64,000 nt of DNA from Microbacterium arabinogalactanolyticum (lineage in GTDB: Bacteria; Actinomycetota; Actinomycetes; Actinomycetales; Microbacteriaceae), in assembly GCF_030268005.1 (NCBI RefSeq), contig NZ_BRZC01000003.1, positions 310,001-374,000 of the forward strand. The letters are read 5' to 3'. The notes beneath the pieces were generated by a model. That model did no database searches and was not told the origin of the DNA. It saw only the letters and a program-made list of their open reading frames with translations. Shown here piece after piece: positions 48,353-58,500 of this stretch; within the stretch, counting starts at the first letter, position 1; the number at the start of each line of letters is the position of its first letter. A program made the position numbers and the translations under genes.

Positions 48353-49302
48353 GCATCGGGCCCGCCGGCGCAGAGGAGCCGTTCGCGCTCATCGACGACG
48401 CCGGAGCCGACGGCCCGCTTTCGCCCGAAGCGGTGGTCATGCCGCTGCGCCCGCTCGCCGCACGCCACGGCACCCGGATCGAGACACTGAGCGATGTGCT
48501 GGAGCGGCTTGCGGACCTGGCCCGCTGGCTGGCAGAACCACGGCTGCGCGATGAGGGGGAGCGCCTCGGTGATCGCCGCATCGGCGCGCCCATCCCGGTC
48601 CCGCGTCTCGTGGTCGGAGTCGGCATGAACTACCCGGCGCACGCGGCCGGGCTCGACACCCGCGCCGGGGATCCCGTGCTGTTCCTCAAGCCGCCGACCG
48701 CCGTCTGCGGGCCGTACGACGACATCGTCCGCCCGCCCGAGACGGCCGCGCTGGACCACGAGGTCGAGCTCGGCGTCGTGATCGGCACGGTCGCCCACCG
48801 CGTCCCGGCGGAACGCGCCCTCACGCACGTGGCGGGGTTCGTGGTGGCAGATGATGTGTCGGCCCGGGACATCGCGCTCGGGGCGGGCCTCGCGCACCCG
48901 CTCTCTCTGCAGCTCACCCGCGCCAAGGGGTTCCCCACCTTCTGCCCGCTCGGGCCCTGGCTGCTGACGGCGGATGAGACACCGCAGCCCGCGGACCTGC
49001 TTCTGGAGCTGAGCGTGAACGGCGCGGTGCGCCAGCGGGCACGGGCCGCGGAGATGATCACGGGCATCGCCGAACTCGTCGCCTTCGTCAGCGCGGGCAT
49101 CCCGCTCGAGCCCGGCGACATCATCCTCACCGGATCCCCGCCGGGGTGCGGATTCGAGCAGGATCCGCCGGTCTTCCTGCACCCCGGAGACGTCGTCGAG
49201 GCCGGAGCCACCGGGCTCGGGCGCATGCGCACGCGCGTCATCGACGAGCGGGACCCATCCAGGCGAGAACAGCCGACCATCAACCCGAGGAGCGCCACAT
49301 GA
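48340..49302 (+). CDS. Fumarylacetoacetate hydrolase (FAH)-family protein
   Basis: 320 residues. The N-terminal small domain (1-85) precedes the FAH barrel with VVGVGMNYPAHAAG, FLKPPTAVCGPYDD, LDHEVELGVVIG and VADDVSARD, which carry the metal-binding acidic residues. The C terminus has PLEPGDIILTGSPPG. Members hydrolyse C-C bonds of beta-diketo acids or act as decarboxylases/isomerases in aromatic breakdown. ATG 48340 lacks its own clear ribosome-binding site. ATGA at 49299-49302 links it to ridA. Confidence 0.88.
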   Translation: MRLLSIGPAGAEEPFALIDDAGADGPLSPEAVVMPLRPLAARHGTRIETLSDVLERLADLARWLAEPRLRDEGERLGDRRIGAPIPVPRLVVGVGMNYPAHAAGLDTRAGDPVLFLKPPTAVCGPYDDIVRPPETAALDHEVELGVVIGTVAHRVPAERALTHVAGFVVADDVSARDIALGAGLAHPLSLQLTRAKGFPTFCPLGPWLLTADETPQPADLLLELSVNGAVRQRARAAEMITGIAELVAFVSAGIPLEPGDIILTGSPPGCGFEQDPPVFLHPGDVVEAGATGLGRMRTRVIDERDPSRREQPTINPRSAT

Positions 49303-49769
49303 TCCGCACTGCACGCCCGTTCATCGAGGCGATCAACCCGTCCCGTCTCGCGCCGCCCGCGGGGCACTTCGACCGTGCGATGCGCATCGGTCCCTGGCTC
49401 ACCGTCTCCGGCACATCCGCGCTCACGAACCTCACCGGCCCTGTCGAGGAGCGGCGCCTGCCCGACGACTTCCGCGCGCAGGCGGAGCTGGCCTTCGACA
49501 ACATCGCCGTCGTCCTCGACTCGGTCGACGCGAGCTTCGAGCACGTCTACGAGATCCACGCGACCCTGGCGCGCGCCGAGGACTTCGGCACGCTGAACGA
49601 CATCTTCCGCGAGCGGATCCCCGAGCGCGGCTTCGTGGGCAGCGGCTACGTCGCCGAGTTCCTCGGCCCCGGGATGCTCATCGAGGTCGAGGTCAGGGCC
49701 TATCTCCCGCATTTCGCCGACGACACCACCACACCTCACCCGATCACCCCGAACGGAGCACACGCATGA
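49299..49769 (+). CDS. RidA-family protein
   Basis: 156 residues, slightly long for the family. Conserved features are RIGPWLTVSGTSA, the QAELAFDNIAVVLDSVDASF block, ERGFVGSGYVAEFLGPG with the Arg position retained, and LIEVEVRAYLP. RidA proteins deaminate reactive enamines/imines, or act as specialised enamine deaminases in catabolic operons. ATG overlaps the FAH stop, and ATGA at 49766-49769 joins the next gene. It may process a nitrogen-containing intermediate. Confidence 0.85.
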   Translation: MIRTARPFIEAINPSRLAPPAGHFDRAMRIGPWLTVSGTSALTNLTGPVEERRLPDDFRAQAELAFDNIAVVLDSVDASFEHVYEIHATLARAEDFGTLNDIFRERIPERGFVGSGYVAEFLGPGMLIEVEVRAYLPHFADDTTTPHPITPNGAHA

Positions 49770-50545
49770 GCATTCCCACCCTTCTCGGATCGCGCATCGT
49801 CGATCTGACCACGCCACTGGGCCCGTCCACCCCGGTGGTCCCCGTGCCGGAGCCCTTCGCCCCGACGGCAGCGCTTTCGTTCACTCCGGTGAGCGACTTC
49901 GACGAGCACGGCCCCGGCTGGTCCTGGAGCGACATCACCCTCGGCGAGCACGCCGGCACCCACGTCGACGCGCCGCGGCACTGGATCAGCGGTCGGGACG
50001 GCCGCTCGGTCGACCAGATCCCGCCGGAGCGCCTGGTGGGTCCGGTCGGCGTGCTGGACTGCACGGCCGAGGTCGCCGAGAACCCTGGCTACCTCGTCAC
50101 CGTCGCCGACCTGGAGGGCTGGGAGGCGGAGCACGGCCGGATCCAGCCGGGCACCTGGCTCTTCGTGCGCACCGGCTGGAGCGCGCGCGGTGACGATCCG
50201 GCGCGATTCCTGAACGACAACGTCTGGCCGGGCCTCACTCTGAAGGCCGCCAAGTGGCTGGCGGCGCATCCGAACGTCTCGGGCCTCGGCGTCGAGGCGA
50301 TCGGCATCGACGGTCTCGGTGCCGGACCGGAGGCGGATGACGCGCAGGACGATCCTGGGGCCTTCGGCCCCGGCCACTACTACCTGCTCGGATCGGACAA
50401 GTACGGCCTGACCTCGCTGCGCAACCTCGACGCCCTCCCGGCGACCGGCGCATGGGTCGTGGTCGCGCCGCTGCCGCTCGTCGGCGGCACCGCCGGCCCG
50501 GCACGCGTCTTCGCGTTCGTCCCGGAAGGCGGTGAGGGGGAATGA
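49766..50545 (+). CDS. Cyclase-family metal hydrolase (kynurenine formamidase-like)
   Basis: 259 residues. The defining motif HAGTHVDAPRHW places ligands at H62, H66 and D68, with H72 after it. Family members (KynB type) hydrolyse formamides or other amides and lactones. Start ATG overlaps ridA and its TGA overlaps the FAD gene (50542-50545). Together with FAH and RidA it suggests a ring-opened or amide intermediate, but not necessarily kynurenine, as the other genes of that pathway are absent. Confidence 0.85.
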   Translation: MSIPTLLGSRIVDLTTPLGPSTPVVPVPEPFAPTAALSFTPVSDFDEHGPGWSWSDITLGEHAGTHVDAPRHWISGRDGRSVDQIPPERLVGPVGVLDCTAEVAENPGYLVTVADLEGWEAEHGRIQPGTWLFVRTGWSARGDDPARFLNDNVWPGLTLKAAKWLAAHPNVSGLGVEAIGIDGLGAGPEADDAQDDPGAFGPGHYYLLGSDKYGLTSLRNLDALPATGAWVVVAPLPLVGGTAGPARVFAFVPEGGEGE

Positions 50546-51954
50546 GCGTCCCGCAGGAGGCCGCGCCGCTCGACCTGCTCGTCGTCGGCTGTGGAGCGGG
50601 CGGCCTGACGGTCGCGCAGGCGTTCCTCGAAGAGGTGGACCGTGACGGCCGCTCCCCGCGGGTCGTGCTCCTCGAGCGGGCACCGCGCGCCGAGCGCGGC
50701 GGGGCGACCCGGTGGTCCTGGGTCAACGTGACCGTCGACACCGACGGGGTCGTCGATCCCGGCGTCATCGCGCGCATCCTGACCTCGCATCCCGATGTGG
50801 ACGAGGAGTACTTCCGGGTGATCGAGCGGGAGGGCGCCGCGACCGTGGCGTGGCTCGAGGAGCACGGCGTGCAGATCGCCCACCAGCGCCCGCCGTTCGC
50901 GATGGCGAACGACTACGGCGCGATGGTGGGCGGTGGAGCGAGCCTGGTCGAGGCGTTCTGCGCGTTGCTGGAGGCCCGGGAAGGCGTGGAGATCCGCTAC
51001 GACACCGAGGCCCTGCGCCTCACGACGGATGCGGACGGCCGGGTCGACGGCGTGATCGCGCGGGGCCCGGACGGCCTGACGCGACGGCTGGCCGCGGACG
51101 CCGTGGTTCTCGCGACCGGCGGGTTCGAGGGCAGCCTGGAGGCGGTGACCCGCTACGTCGGTCAGCGGGCCGGACAGATCCGGCACGTGGTCCCCGGACT
51201 GCGGTTCAACACGGGCGACGGCCTGCGGATGGCGACCGAGCTCGGCGCGGCGACGGCGGGCCAGTTCGACCGGCTGCACGTGCAGCTCGTCGACGAGCGG
51301 ACGAGCAAGCCGGATGCCGGGATCTTCGGCATCCCCTACGGCGTGATCGTTGACGGCCGCGGCCGGCGATTCGTGGACGAGGGCTCCGCGACGGCGGAGG
51401 CGCTCAACGCGCCGCTCGCCTGGTCTGTGTGGCGCGACCACGACGCCACCGCATCCTTCGTGTTCGACGCACGCGCCGCCCGGATCCCGGGCTGGGAGTT
51501 CCTGAACCAGAGCGACATCCAGCCGTACCGAGCCGACACCCTCGCCGAGCTCGCCGGACTGATCGGCGTCGACCCGGCCGCCCTCGAGGACGAGATCACG
51601 CGGTTCAACGCCGCGGTCGGCGACGGCGACTTCGATCCCGGGGTGCTCGACGGCCGGCGCACGCACGGGCTGGACATCGACAAGACGAACTGGGCGCTGC
51701 CGATCGAGGAGGCCCCGTTCTTCGCGTATCCCCTGGCGACGGCGTCGACGTTCAGCTACGGCGGCATCCGCATCGACCTGGAGGGCCGAGTGGTCACGCC
51801 ACGCGGCACCGCCATCCCGGGCCTGTACGGAGCAGGCGTGGTCACCGGTGTCTGGTACGGGGAGTATCCCGGCGCGATGTCGGTGCTGCGCACCGTGACC
51901 TTCGCCCGGCGGACCGGCGCTGAGATCGCAGCGGCCCGGGTGCCGATCCATTGA
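50542..51954 (+). CDS. FAD-dependent oxidoreductase, fumarate-reductase/ketosteroid-dehydrogenase-like
   Basis: 470 residues. N-terminal FAD-binding loop LLVVGCGAGG (13-21), then GGATRWSWVNVTVD, a GGATR motif shared with TcuA-type and other FAD_binding_2 flavoproteins. FVDEGSAT, GGIRIDL and PGLYGAGVVTG near the C terminus are also typical. No heme or signal peptide. It likely desaturates or reduces a carboxylic acid in the pathway. Last gene before a strong hairpin terminator. Confidence 0.85.
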   Translation: MSVPQEAAPLDLLVVGCGAGGLTVAQAFLEEVDRDGRSPRVVLLERAPRAERGGATRWSWVNVTVDTDGVVDPGVIARILTSHPDVDEEYFRVIEREGAATVAWLEEHGVQIAHQRPPFAMANDYGAMVGGGASLVEAFCALLEAREGVEIRYDTEALRLTTDADGRVDGVIARGPDGLTRRLAADAVVLATGGFEGSLEAVTRYVGQRAGQIRHVVPGLRFNTGDGLRMATELGAATAGQFDRLHVQLVDERTSKPDAGIFGIPYGVIVDGRGRRFVDEGSATAEALNAPLAWSVWRDHDATASFVFDARAARIPGWEFLNQSDIQPYRADTLAELAGLIGVDPAALEDEITRFNAAVGDGDFDPGVLDGRRTHGLDIDKTNWALPIEEAPFFAYPLATASTFSYGGIRIDLEGRVVTPRGTAIPGLYGAGVVTGVWYGEYPGAMSVLRTVTFARRTGAEIAAARVPIH

Positions 51955-51994
51955 GCGCCTGGACAGCCCCGATCACCGGACCCGCCCGCTTGAG

Positions 51995-52061
51995 CTGAGT
52001 CCGGCGGCACGGCGCCCGAGGGGGAGACGCCGTGCCGCCGGACTCGTGCCGCCGGACTCAG
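51995..52061. terminator. Three-armed hairpin between convergent genes
   Basis: GAGTCCGGCGGCACGGCG (51997-52014) pairs perfectly over 18 bp with 52028-52045. The right end also carries a second copy, GTGCCGCCGGACTCAG (52046-52061), which pairs with 51995-52010. One left arm thus has two alternative partners. The right copy covers the GH95 stop codon. Confidence 0.8.
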
Positions 52062-55000
52062 TTCGCCGGGCCGAGGTCGCGCATCGGCTGTCCGGCCTTG
52101 GGGTTGGCGGGCTTGACCTTGCGGCGCCGTCCGTTCACGATGACGACGACGTTCGACATGTTCGGTGCACGGTCCGCCACGACGTCGTACGACACCACTC
52201 TTCCGTCCTGCCATTCGCAGCTCACCCGGTACCCGCCGCGAGCGCGCAGGCCGGTGAACGAGCCCTTCGCCGCCCAGTCCGCCGGAACAGCCGGCAGCAG
52301 GCGGATGGCGCCCTCGTGGCTCTGCAGCAGCATCTCGGCGATCGCCCCGGTGATGCCGAAGTTGCCGTCCAGCTGGAACGGCGGATGGTTCGCCCACAGG
52401 TTCGGCAGCGTGTTATAGGTGAGCAGGCCGCGCACCATGATCCCGGCGCGCTCCGCGTCGCCGAGGCGGGCGAACAGGCCGGCGCGCCAGGGCCACGTCC
52501 AGGAACGGCGGCTGTCGCCCGAGACGGTGCCGGCGGTGAACGGCACGCCCTCCTTCTCGCCGCATCGTGCCTTCAGCGACACCAGCGCGGCCGCGGCGAG
52601 CTCGGTGTCGTCCACCGTGATCTGCCGGCCGGGGTAGACGGCGAACAGGTGCGATGTGTGGCGGTGGATGTCCTTCGGATCGTCGCGGTCGGTCTGCCAC
52701 TCCTGCAGCTGACCCCAGCTACCGATCCTGTTCGGCGCGAGCCTGCTCTGCATGTCGGCCACCGTCGCCCGGTAGTCCTGGTCCACGTCGAGCGCCTCGG
52801 CGCAGTCGAGGTAGTTCTGGAAGAGGTCCCAGATGATCTGCTGGTCGTACATCACGCCGTCCTCGCGGGGCCCGTGCTCGGGCGACCATCCGTTCGGCGA
52901 CACCAGCGTGCCGTCCGGGAGCGTCTTGAGGCGGTCCTCCCAGAACTCGCAGATCTCCTTGATCAGCGGGTAGGCGTGATCGCGCAGGTACCGCTTGTCC
53001 TGCGTGAACGCCCAGTGCTCGTAGAGATGCTGCGCGTACCAGGCGCTCGCGACGGTGTTCCACTCCCAGGAGTTGCCGCCGAAGATGCTCTGCGAGGTGC
53101 GCGCCGTCCAGCCGCGCACGTCGCCGAAGGCGTTCCGGGTCGCGACGCGGCTCGGCACGGCGACCTGCTCGATGAACGCGGCGAGCGCCTCGTGCGCCTC
53201 CGGCAGATCGGCGGTCTCGGCGCCCCAGTAGTTCATCTGGATGTTGATGTTGGTGTGGTAATCGCTGGCCCAGGCCGGCTGGTTGCTGTTGTTCCACAGC
53301 CCCTGCAGGTTGGCCGGCAGCCCACCGGGCTTCGACGAGCTCAGCAGCAGGTAGCGCCCGTAGGAGTACATGGTCTGCTCGAGCGTCGGGTCGGACTCGC
53401 CCGCTGCGTAGCGGGTGAGCCGTCGCTGGGTCGGCAGCGCCAGCACGGCATCCGCGGTGCTGCCCCAGTCCACCTTCGCGCGCGACATCAGAGCCGACAC
53501 CTCGGTGACGTGCGACGAGCGCAGCTCGTCGAAGGAGCGGGCGGATGCCGCGGCCAGGGCCTTCTCGATCCCGGGCAGGGGCGCCGCGCCCCGCCATCCC
53601 TTCGCGGCATCCATCAGGTAGTCGGTGCGCGCGTCCAGCAGCAGGGTGATCGAGGTCGCCCCGGTCACGCGCAGCCCGTCTCCCGCCGCCGCGACCTCGC
53701 CGTCCGTGTCGGCGATCTGCAGCACGGCCGCGTGGCTCAGCTCGTTCGCCATCGTTCCTGCGAACGACAGGCGCCGTTTCGCGGCATCCGCCGTCGTCCT
53801 CGCCTCCTGCGCCGAGACCATGCCGATGTCGGCGTTCAGCGATCCGGCGCGATCGGTCGAGTACCTCAGCACGATGACGTCGGCGTCACGCGACGCGAAC
53901 GCCTCGCGCAGCACCGTGCCGCCGGTGGTGGCGAAGTGCGTGCTGTACGTGCCGTCGGCGATGTCGAGCGCCCGGCGGTAGTCGACGACCGTGCGCGCCC
54001 CCGCCGTGCTGAACGCTCCGGCGGTGAAGGCGATCCCGGCGACCCGGAACGCCGACGGACCCGTGAACACGATGCGGTGCACCGCGTACGCCTTCGTGTT
54101 GGCGAACGAGAACGCGCGGGTCTGGCCGCGTTCGGCGAACGTCTCGCCGGTGGTCTGATGCAGGGTCGTCCAGGTCAGGCCGTCGTCGGATCCTGCGACC
54201 GTCCAGTCCCGCGGATCGGGCGCGGCGTCATCGGCCGCGGAGGTGAGGGTGTAGCCGGTGAAGGCGCGCTTCGTGGCCGACTCGACCTGCCAGATGGCTC
54301 CCGACCCGGCGTCGCCGACCTGCCACACCGTGCCGGCGTCGCCGTCGACACTGCCCAGCAGCGAATCGGCGTGCCCGCTCGGAGACGAGACGTACCACCC
54401 GTCCCCGCCGGCGAGAGCCACACCCGCCAGGCCGATCTCGGACAGCTGGAAGTGGCTGACGCCGGCCTTCGGCACGAACACGAAGCGGTAGTGCCGGTAG
54501 GTCCCCGGGTTCGCCACGGTATAGGTCTTGGTCTGGAACCTGCTCTCGAAGGGCGCGCCGGTCCGCGTGTCCAGCGTCGTCCAGGACGATCCGTCCGCCG
54601 AACCCTGGAACGTCCACTCCTGCGGGTCGCGGGTGGGGACGTCGTTCGCGCTGGTCAGGCTGTACGAGGCGACCTCGGCCGCGTCCGCCAGGTCTGCCTG
54701 CCAGAGCACCTGCGCGGGCGGGCCGTCGATGCACCACTTGGTGCGGGAGTCGCCGTCGTAGCTGCGGTCCACGCCCTCCGAACCCGAGGTCCGGTAGGGA
54801 CCGCCGGGTGACGTCACGGTGGTGGTCCCGCCGAACGAGACGGTCACCGTGCCGAAGTCCCGGTACGAGCCGAACCCGGTCACCGAGGTGTCGTAGGCGC
54901 CGTCACCCTGACCTGCGAGGGCGTTGTCGTAGTCGTTCACGCCGCCCCACATGCTCTGCTCGTTGAACTGCACGACATCGGCGGTGGGGTCGCCGAACAG

Positions 55001-55252
55001 TTTCGCGCCGAGACGTGCATTGCCTATGGGCAGTGCCTGTGACTCCCAGTCCTTGGCCGGCGTGCCGTACCAGAGCGCAGAGCGCGAGAGCCGAGGGCGG
55101 GGGAGCGACCGGGCGGCGGATGCTGCGGAGTGCGGGGCGCCCACGGCGGCGGATGCCGGCCGGGCGGCGAGGAAGGTCGGAGTCAGCGCGGCGAGGGCGG
55201 CGAAGCCGCTGACCTGCAATGCCTGGCGGCGGGAGATCGGAATGTCGAGCAC
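52058..55252 (-). CDS. GH95 alpha-L-fucosidase with inserted discoidin-like modules
   Basis: 1064 residues. GTG at 55252-55250 has AGGAGG upstream on this strand. The Tat-type signal [17 protein letters not shown] ends near ASAA, so it is secreted. The GH95 N-terminal sandwich starts with [19 protein letters not shown] and NEQSMWGG. Two F5/8-type C (CBM32-like) modules, about 145-280 and 281-412, interrupt this domain before DYRRALDI. The barrel has [12 protein letters not shown] (666-677) and SPEHG with E792. GH95 mostly removes alpha-1,2-fucose from host glycans. Divergent from the GH101 gene. Confidence 0.88.
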   Translation of the reverse strand: MLDIPISRRQALQVSGFAALAALTPTFLAARPASAAVGAPHSAASAARSLPRPRLSRSALWYGTPAKDWESQALPIGNARLGAKLFGDPTADVVQFNEQSMWGGVNDYDNALAGQGDGAYDTSVTGFGSYRDFGTVTVSFGGTTTVTSPGGPYRTSGSEGVDRSYDGDSRTKWCIDGPPAQVLWQADLADAAEVASYSLTSANDVPTRDPQEWTFQGSADGSSWTTLDTRTGAPFESRFQTKTYTVANPGTYRHYRFVFVPKAGVSHFQLSEIGLAGVALAGGDGWYVSSPSGHADSLLGSVDGDAGTVWQVGDAGSGAIWQVESATKRAFTGYTLTSAADDAAPDPRDWTVAGSDDGLTWTTLHQTTGETFAERGQTRAFSFANTKAYAVHRIVFTGPSAFRVAGIAFTAGAFSTAGARTVVDYRRALDIADGTYSTHFATTGGTVLREAFASRDADVIVLRYSTDRAGSLNADIGMVSAQEARTTADAAKRRLSFAGTMANELSHAAVLQIADTDGEVAAAGDGLRVTGATSITLLLDARTDYLMDAAKGWRGAAPLPGIEKALAAASARSFDELRSSHVTEVSALMSRAKVDWGSTADAVLALPTQRRLTRYAAGESDPTLEQTMYSYGRYLLLSSSKPGGLPANLQGLWNNSNQPAWASDYHTNINIQMNYWGAETADLPEAHEALAAFIEQVAVPSRVATRNAFGDVRGWTARTSQSIFGGNSWEWNTVASAWYAQHLYEHWAFTQDKRYLRDHAYPLIKEICEFWEDRLKTLPDGTLVSPNGWSPEHGPREDGVMYDQQIIWDLFQNYLDCAEALDVDQDYRATVADMQSRLAPNRIGSWGQLQEWQTDRDDPKDIHRHTSHLFAVYPGRQITVDDTELAAAALVSLKARCGEKEGVPFTAGTVSGDSRRSWTWPWRAGLFARLGDAERAGIMVRGLLTYNTLPNLWANHPPFQLDGNFGITGAIAEMLLQSHEGAIRLLPAVPADWAAKGSFTGLRARGGYRVSCEWQDGRVVSYDVVADRAPNMSNVVVIVNGRRRKVKPANPKAGQPMRDLGPAN

Positions 55253-55460
55253 GGATGCCTCCTGAGCGTCGTCGATCGGGGAGTGATGCCCGAGGAATGA
55301 GGCATCGTGTGGCATTCTTACGCACCGATTGATCGGATGTCTAGGGTGATCAACGAACCCGTTTGGCCCCCGTGCCTCGTCTTGGCCCCGCATTCATCCG
55401 ATGCATGAGGGTCGAATGCCCGCGTCCGCCCCTGGTCAGGAGCGGTTTCGTCGAACCGAG

Positions 55461-55474
55461 TGTTTGCGCTCTAC
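55461..55474. promoter_or_regulatory. Candidate LacI half-site
   Basis: TGTTTGCGC is the first 9 bases of the palindrome TGTTTGCGCAAACA proposed for this locus; the right half is degraded (TCTAC). It lies in the GH95/GH101 intergenic region. Confidence 0.35.
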
Positions 55475-55537
55475 AGTAAATCCATTCCTGGCAGTTCGTC
55501 GACACGTTCTACGCAGTGATAGCCAGAAGTCCAGGGT

Positions 55538-55551
55538 TGTTTCCGCAAACA
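55538..55551. promoter_or_regulatory. Candidate LacI operator upstream of GH101
   Basis: TGTTTCCGCAAACA matches the palindrome TGTTTGCGCAAACA at 13 of 14 positions and lies 47 bp before the GH101 GTG. The 10-mer CGCAAACATC at 55544-55553 is repeated exactly at 60625-60634, upstream of GH35. Confidence 0.55.
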
Positions 55552-55598
55552 TCTTCTGCGATCATCGTGACCGAACGCCGATTCGAAGGAGAACCAGG

Positions 55599-58500
55599 GT
55601 GAAGAGAACGCAACGACGCTGGGCGGGGGTGGGCCTGACCTGTGCGGTCGTCGCGGCCGGCCTGTCGGCCTTCAGTACGGCCCCCGCGTGGGCGGTGGGC
55701 GACGGACAGGTGGTGCTGCGCACCGGCGTGCTCGAGGTGCGAGCCTCCAGCGCCTTCCCGCAGGTTGTCCAGTACATCGATCGAGCCAGCGGCGCCGTCA
55801 TGCGCGGCAACGACAGTGCACTCACCTCGATCCAGATCAACGGCACTCCGCAGCCGGTCTCGGTGAGCTCCGCCCAGATCGACGGGAGCACGGTCGAATA
55901 CGTGCTCACCCCGACCGCCCTCGACGGCGTGCGCCTCACGGCGCGCCTGAGCGTGAAGAAGAACGTCGTCACGCTGAAGTTCACCGACATCCAGGACCCC
56001 GGCAAGAAGGTCGCGACCCTGCGCATCCCGGGACAGAACCTCGTGACGGTCTCCTCGGCCGACGAGGGATCGGCCGTCGCCGCGGCGAACCTCTCCGTGG
56101 ACCGCGCCGTCTCGGGCGACACCTTCATCCCGGTGAACGCACAGACCCCGCTGAACGCGTCGCCGGTGTCGTCGAACGCCGTCATCGCGAACACCGCGCG
56201 GCTCGCGGCGGCCTTCACCACCAACGCCATGTACGACGAGTCCAGCGGCCCCGCCAACAAGGACTCCGGCAACTTCTGGCGCCAGGCCGTCAAGGACGGC
56301 GACGACGTCGAGGTCGGCATCTCGAGCGGCCAGTGGCTGTATCGCGCCAAGGGGGCACCCGAACCCGAGGAGCTGCCCTGGGTCAAGGTCGCGATCACCC
56401 CCGACGCGAACGCCGACGGCACCGTCGACTGGCAGGACGGCGCGATCGCGCTGCGCGACCTGCGCGTGGGCCCGTACAAGGGCGAGCAGACCCCCGACAA
56501 CGTCGTCACGCACATCCCGTTCAACTTCGCCTCGCAGGCCACGCACCCGTTCCTGCGCACGCTCGACGACGTCAAGCGCATCGCGCTGAACACCGACGGG
56601 CTCGGCCAGGTCGCGATGCTGAAGGGCTACACCAGCGAGGGCCACGACTCCGCCAACACGGACTACGGCGACAACTTCAACGAGCGCGCCGGCGGGCTCG
56701 ACGAGCTCAACGACGCGCTCGCGGCAGGCAAGAAGTGGAACGCCTCGTTCGGCGTGCACATCAACGCCACCGAGATCTACCCCGAGGCGAACTCGTTCAG
56801 CGACGACATCATGAACCCGAAGTCGCCGGGCTGGAACTGGCTCGACCAGTCCTATTACATCGATCAGCGCTTCGACACGAACTCGGGTCGGCTCGACAAG
56901 CGCATCGGCGAGCTGGCGGATGCCACGAACGACAACCTCGACTTCGTCTACGTCGACGTCTACTACCAGTACGGATGGCTGGCGAAGAAGATCCAGGAGT
57001 CGCTGGTCGACCACGGCTTCCGCGTGGGCTCGGAGTGGGCCGACAAGCTGCCCGCCAACAACACCTGGTCGCACTGGGCGAACGACGAGAGCTACGGTGG
57101 CTCGACGAACAAGGGCATCAACTCGCAGATCCTGCGCTTCGTGAACAACACCGAGGCCGACGTCTGGAACCCCGATCCGCGACTCGGTACCAGCCACATC
57201 GTCGAGTTCGAGGGCTGGACCAACCAGAACGACTTCAACGGGTTCCTGAAGAACGTGTGGACCGCGAACGTTCCGGCGAAGTTCCTGCAGCACCACGAGA
57301 TCACGCGCTGGACCGATGAGGCGATCGATCTCGAGGACGGCGTGCGGGTCACCGGCACGGATGCCGCGAGCCGGTCGATCACCGTCGGGGGCGCCGAAGT
57401 GCTGCACGGCGGGAACTACCTGCTGCCGTGGGCCTCGAAGGACGGCGGCAAGGTCGACAAGCTGTACCACTACAACCCCGCGGGCGGCAGCACCACGTGG
57501 ACGCTGACCAGCCAGTTCGCCGGCAACGCCACCATGCAGTTGTTCTCGCTCGGCGACGGCGGTCGCACCAAGGTCGCCGATGTTCCGGTCGTGGACGGCA
57601 AGGTCACGATCGACGCGAAGGCCGGGCAGCCCTACGTGCTCGTGGCGGGCAAGAAGGCGGATGCCGGCAGCAGCCTGCCCAAGAAGACCCGCTTCGGTGA
57701 GAGCACCCCGGTGGTCGACCCCGGATTCAACGAGACGACGCTGGACGCCTGGAGCCCGACCGGCGAGGTCACGATCGAGCGCGACGGCCTGGGCCGGCGA
57801 GCGGCGAAGATCGGTGCCGGCGAGGCATCCCTCAGCCAGCGTCTGGGCGCCCTGCCCGCCGGCGAGTACACCGCCAGCGCGTGGGTCGGCATCGACAAGA
57901 ACAAGACCCGCGACGTGAAGCTCGGAGTGCAGGTGCCAGGCGGCAAGGACGTCGGGATCGCGATCGACTCCTCCAACGCGCAGAACTACGTGGCGGCCGA
58001 CGAGTGGCACGGCACCACCATGCAGCGTCTGAAGGTGCCCTTCACCGTGAGTGCTGACGGAACCCGCCCCACGTTGACGTTCAGCGCCGGCGCGGGCGAC
58101 GCCGCCGTGCGCATCGACGACGTGCGGATCATCACAGCGGCCGCCCCGAAGCTCGGCGGCGATGTGATCGCCCGCGAGGACTTCGAGGACGTCGACGCCG
58201 GATGGGGGCCGTTCTACAAGGGCGCGGCCGGTGGCAGCACCGACCCGCGCACGCACATCGCCAAGCGCAACGACTACACCCAGAAGGGATGGAACGGTCG
58301 CCAGATCGACAACATCCTGAACGGCGAGTACTCGCTCATGGCGCACGACGAGAACTCCGGCATCGTGTACCGCACCTCCGAGTACTCCGTGCCGTTCCAG
58401 GCCGGTCACCGCTACCGGGTGTCGTTCGACCACCAGTCGACGAGCGCGGGCGAGTACGCCTGGGTCACGGGGTACGACGCGGCGAACGGGCCCCGGGTCA

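Larger units (their letters stand above)
55253..55598. other. 346-bp divergent promoter region (GH95/GH101)
   Basis: No gene is seen. It separates the GH95 and GH101 genes, which are read in opposite directions. It holds two candidate LacI boxes (55461-55474 and 55538-55551) and the GH101 ribosome-binding site (AAGGAG, 55586-55591). No clear -10 for GH95 was found. Confidence 0.6.

Noticed and set aside
49766..50545. Kynurenine pathway assignment for the cyclase
   Set aside because: Tryptophan dioxygenase and kynureninase genes are absent from the locus, so only the family-level call is kept.
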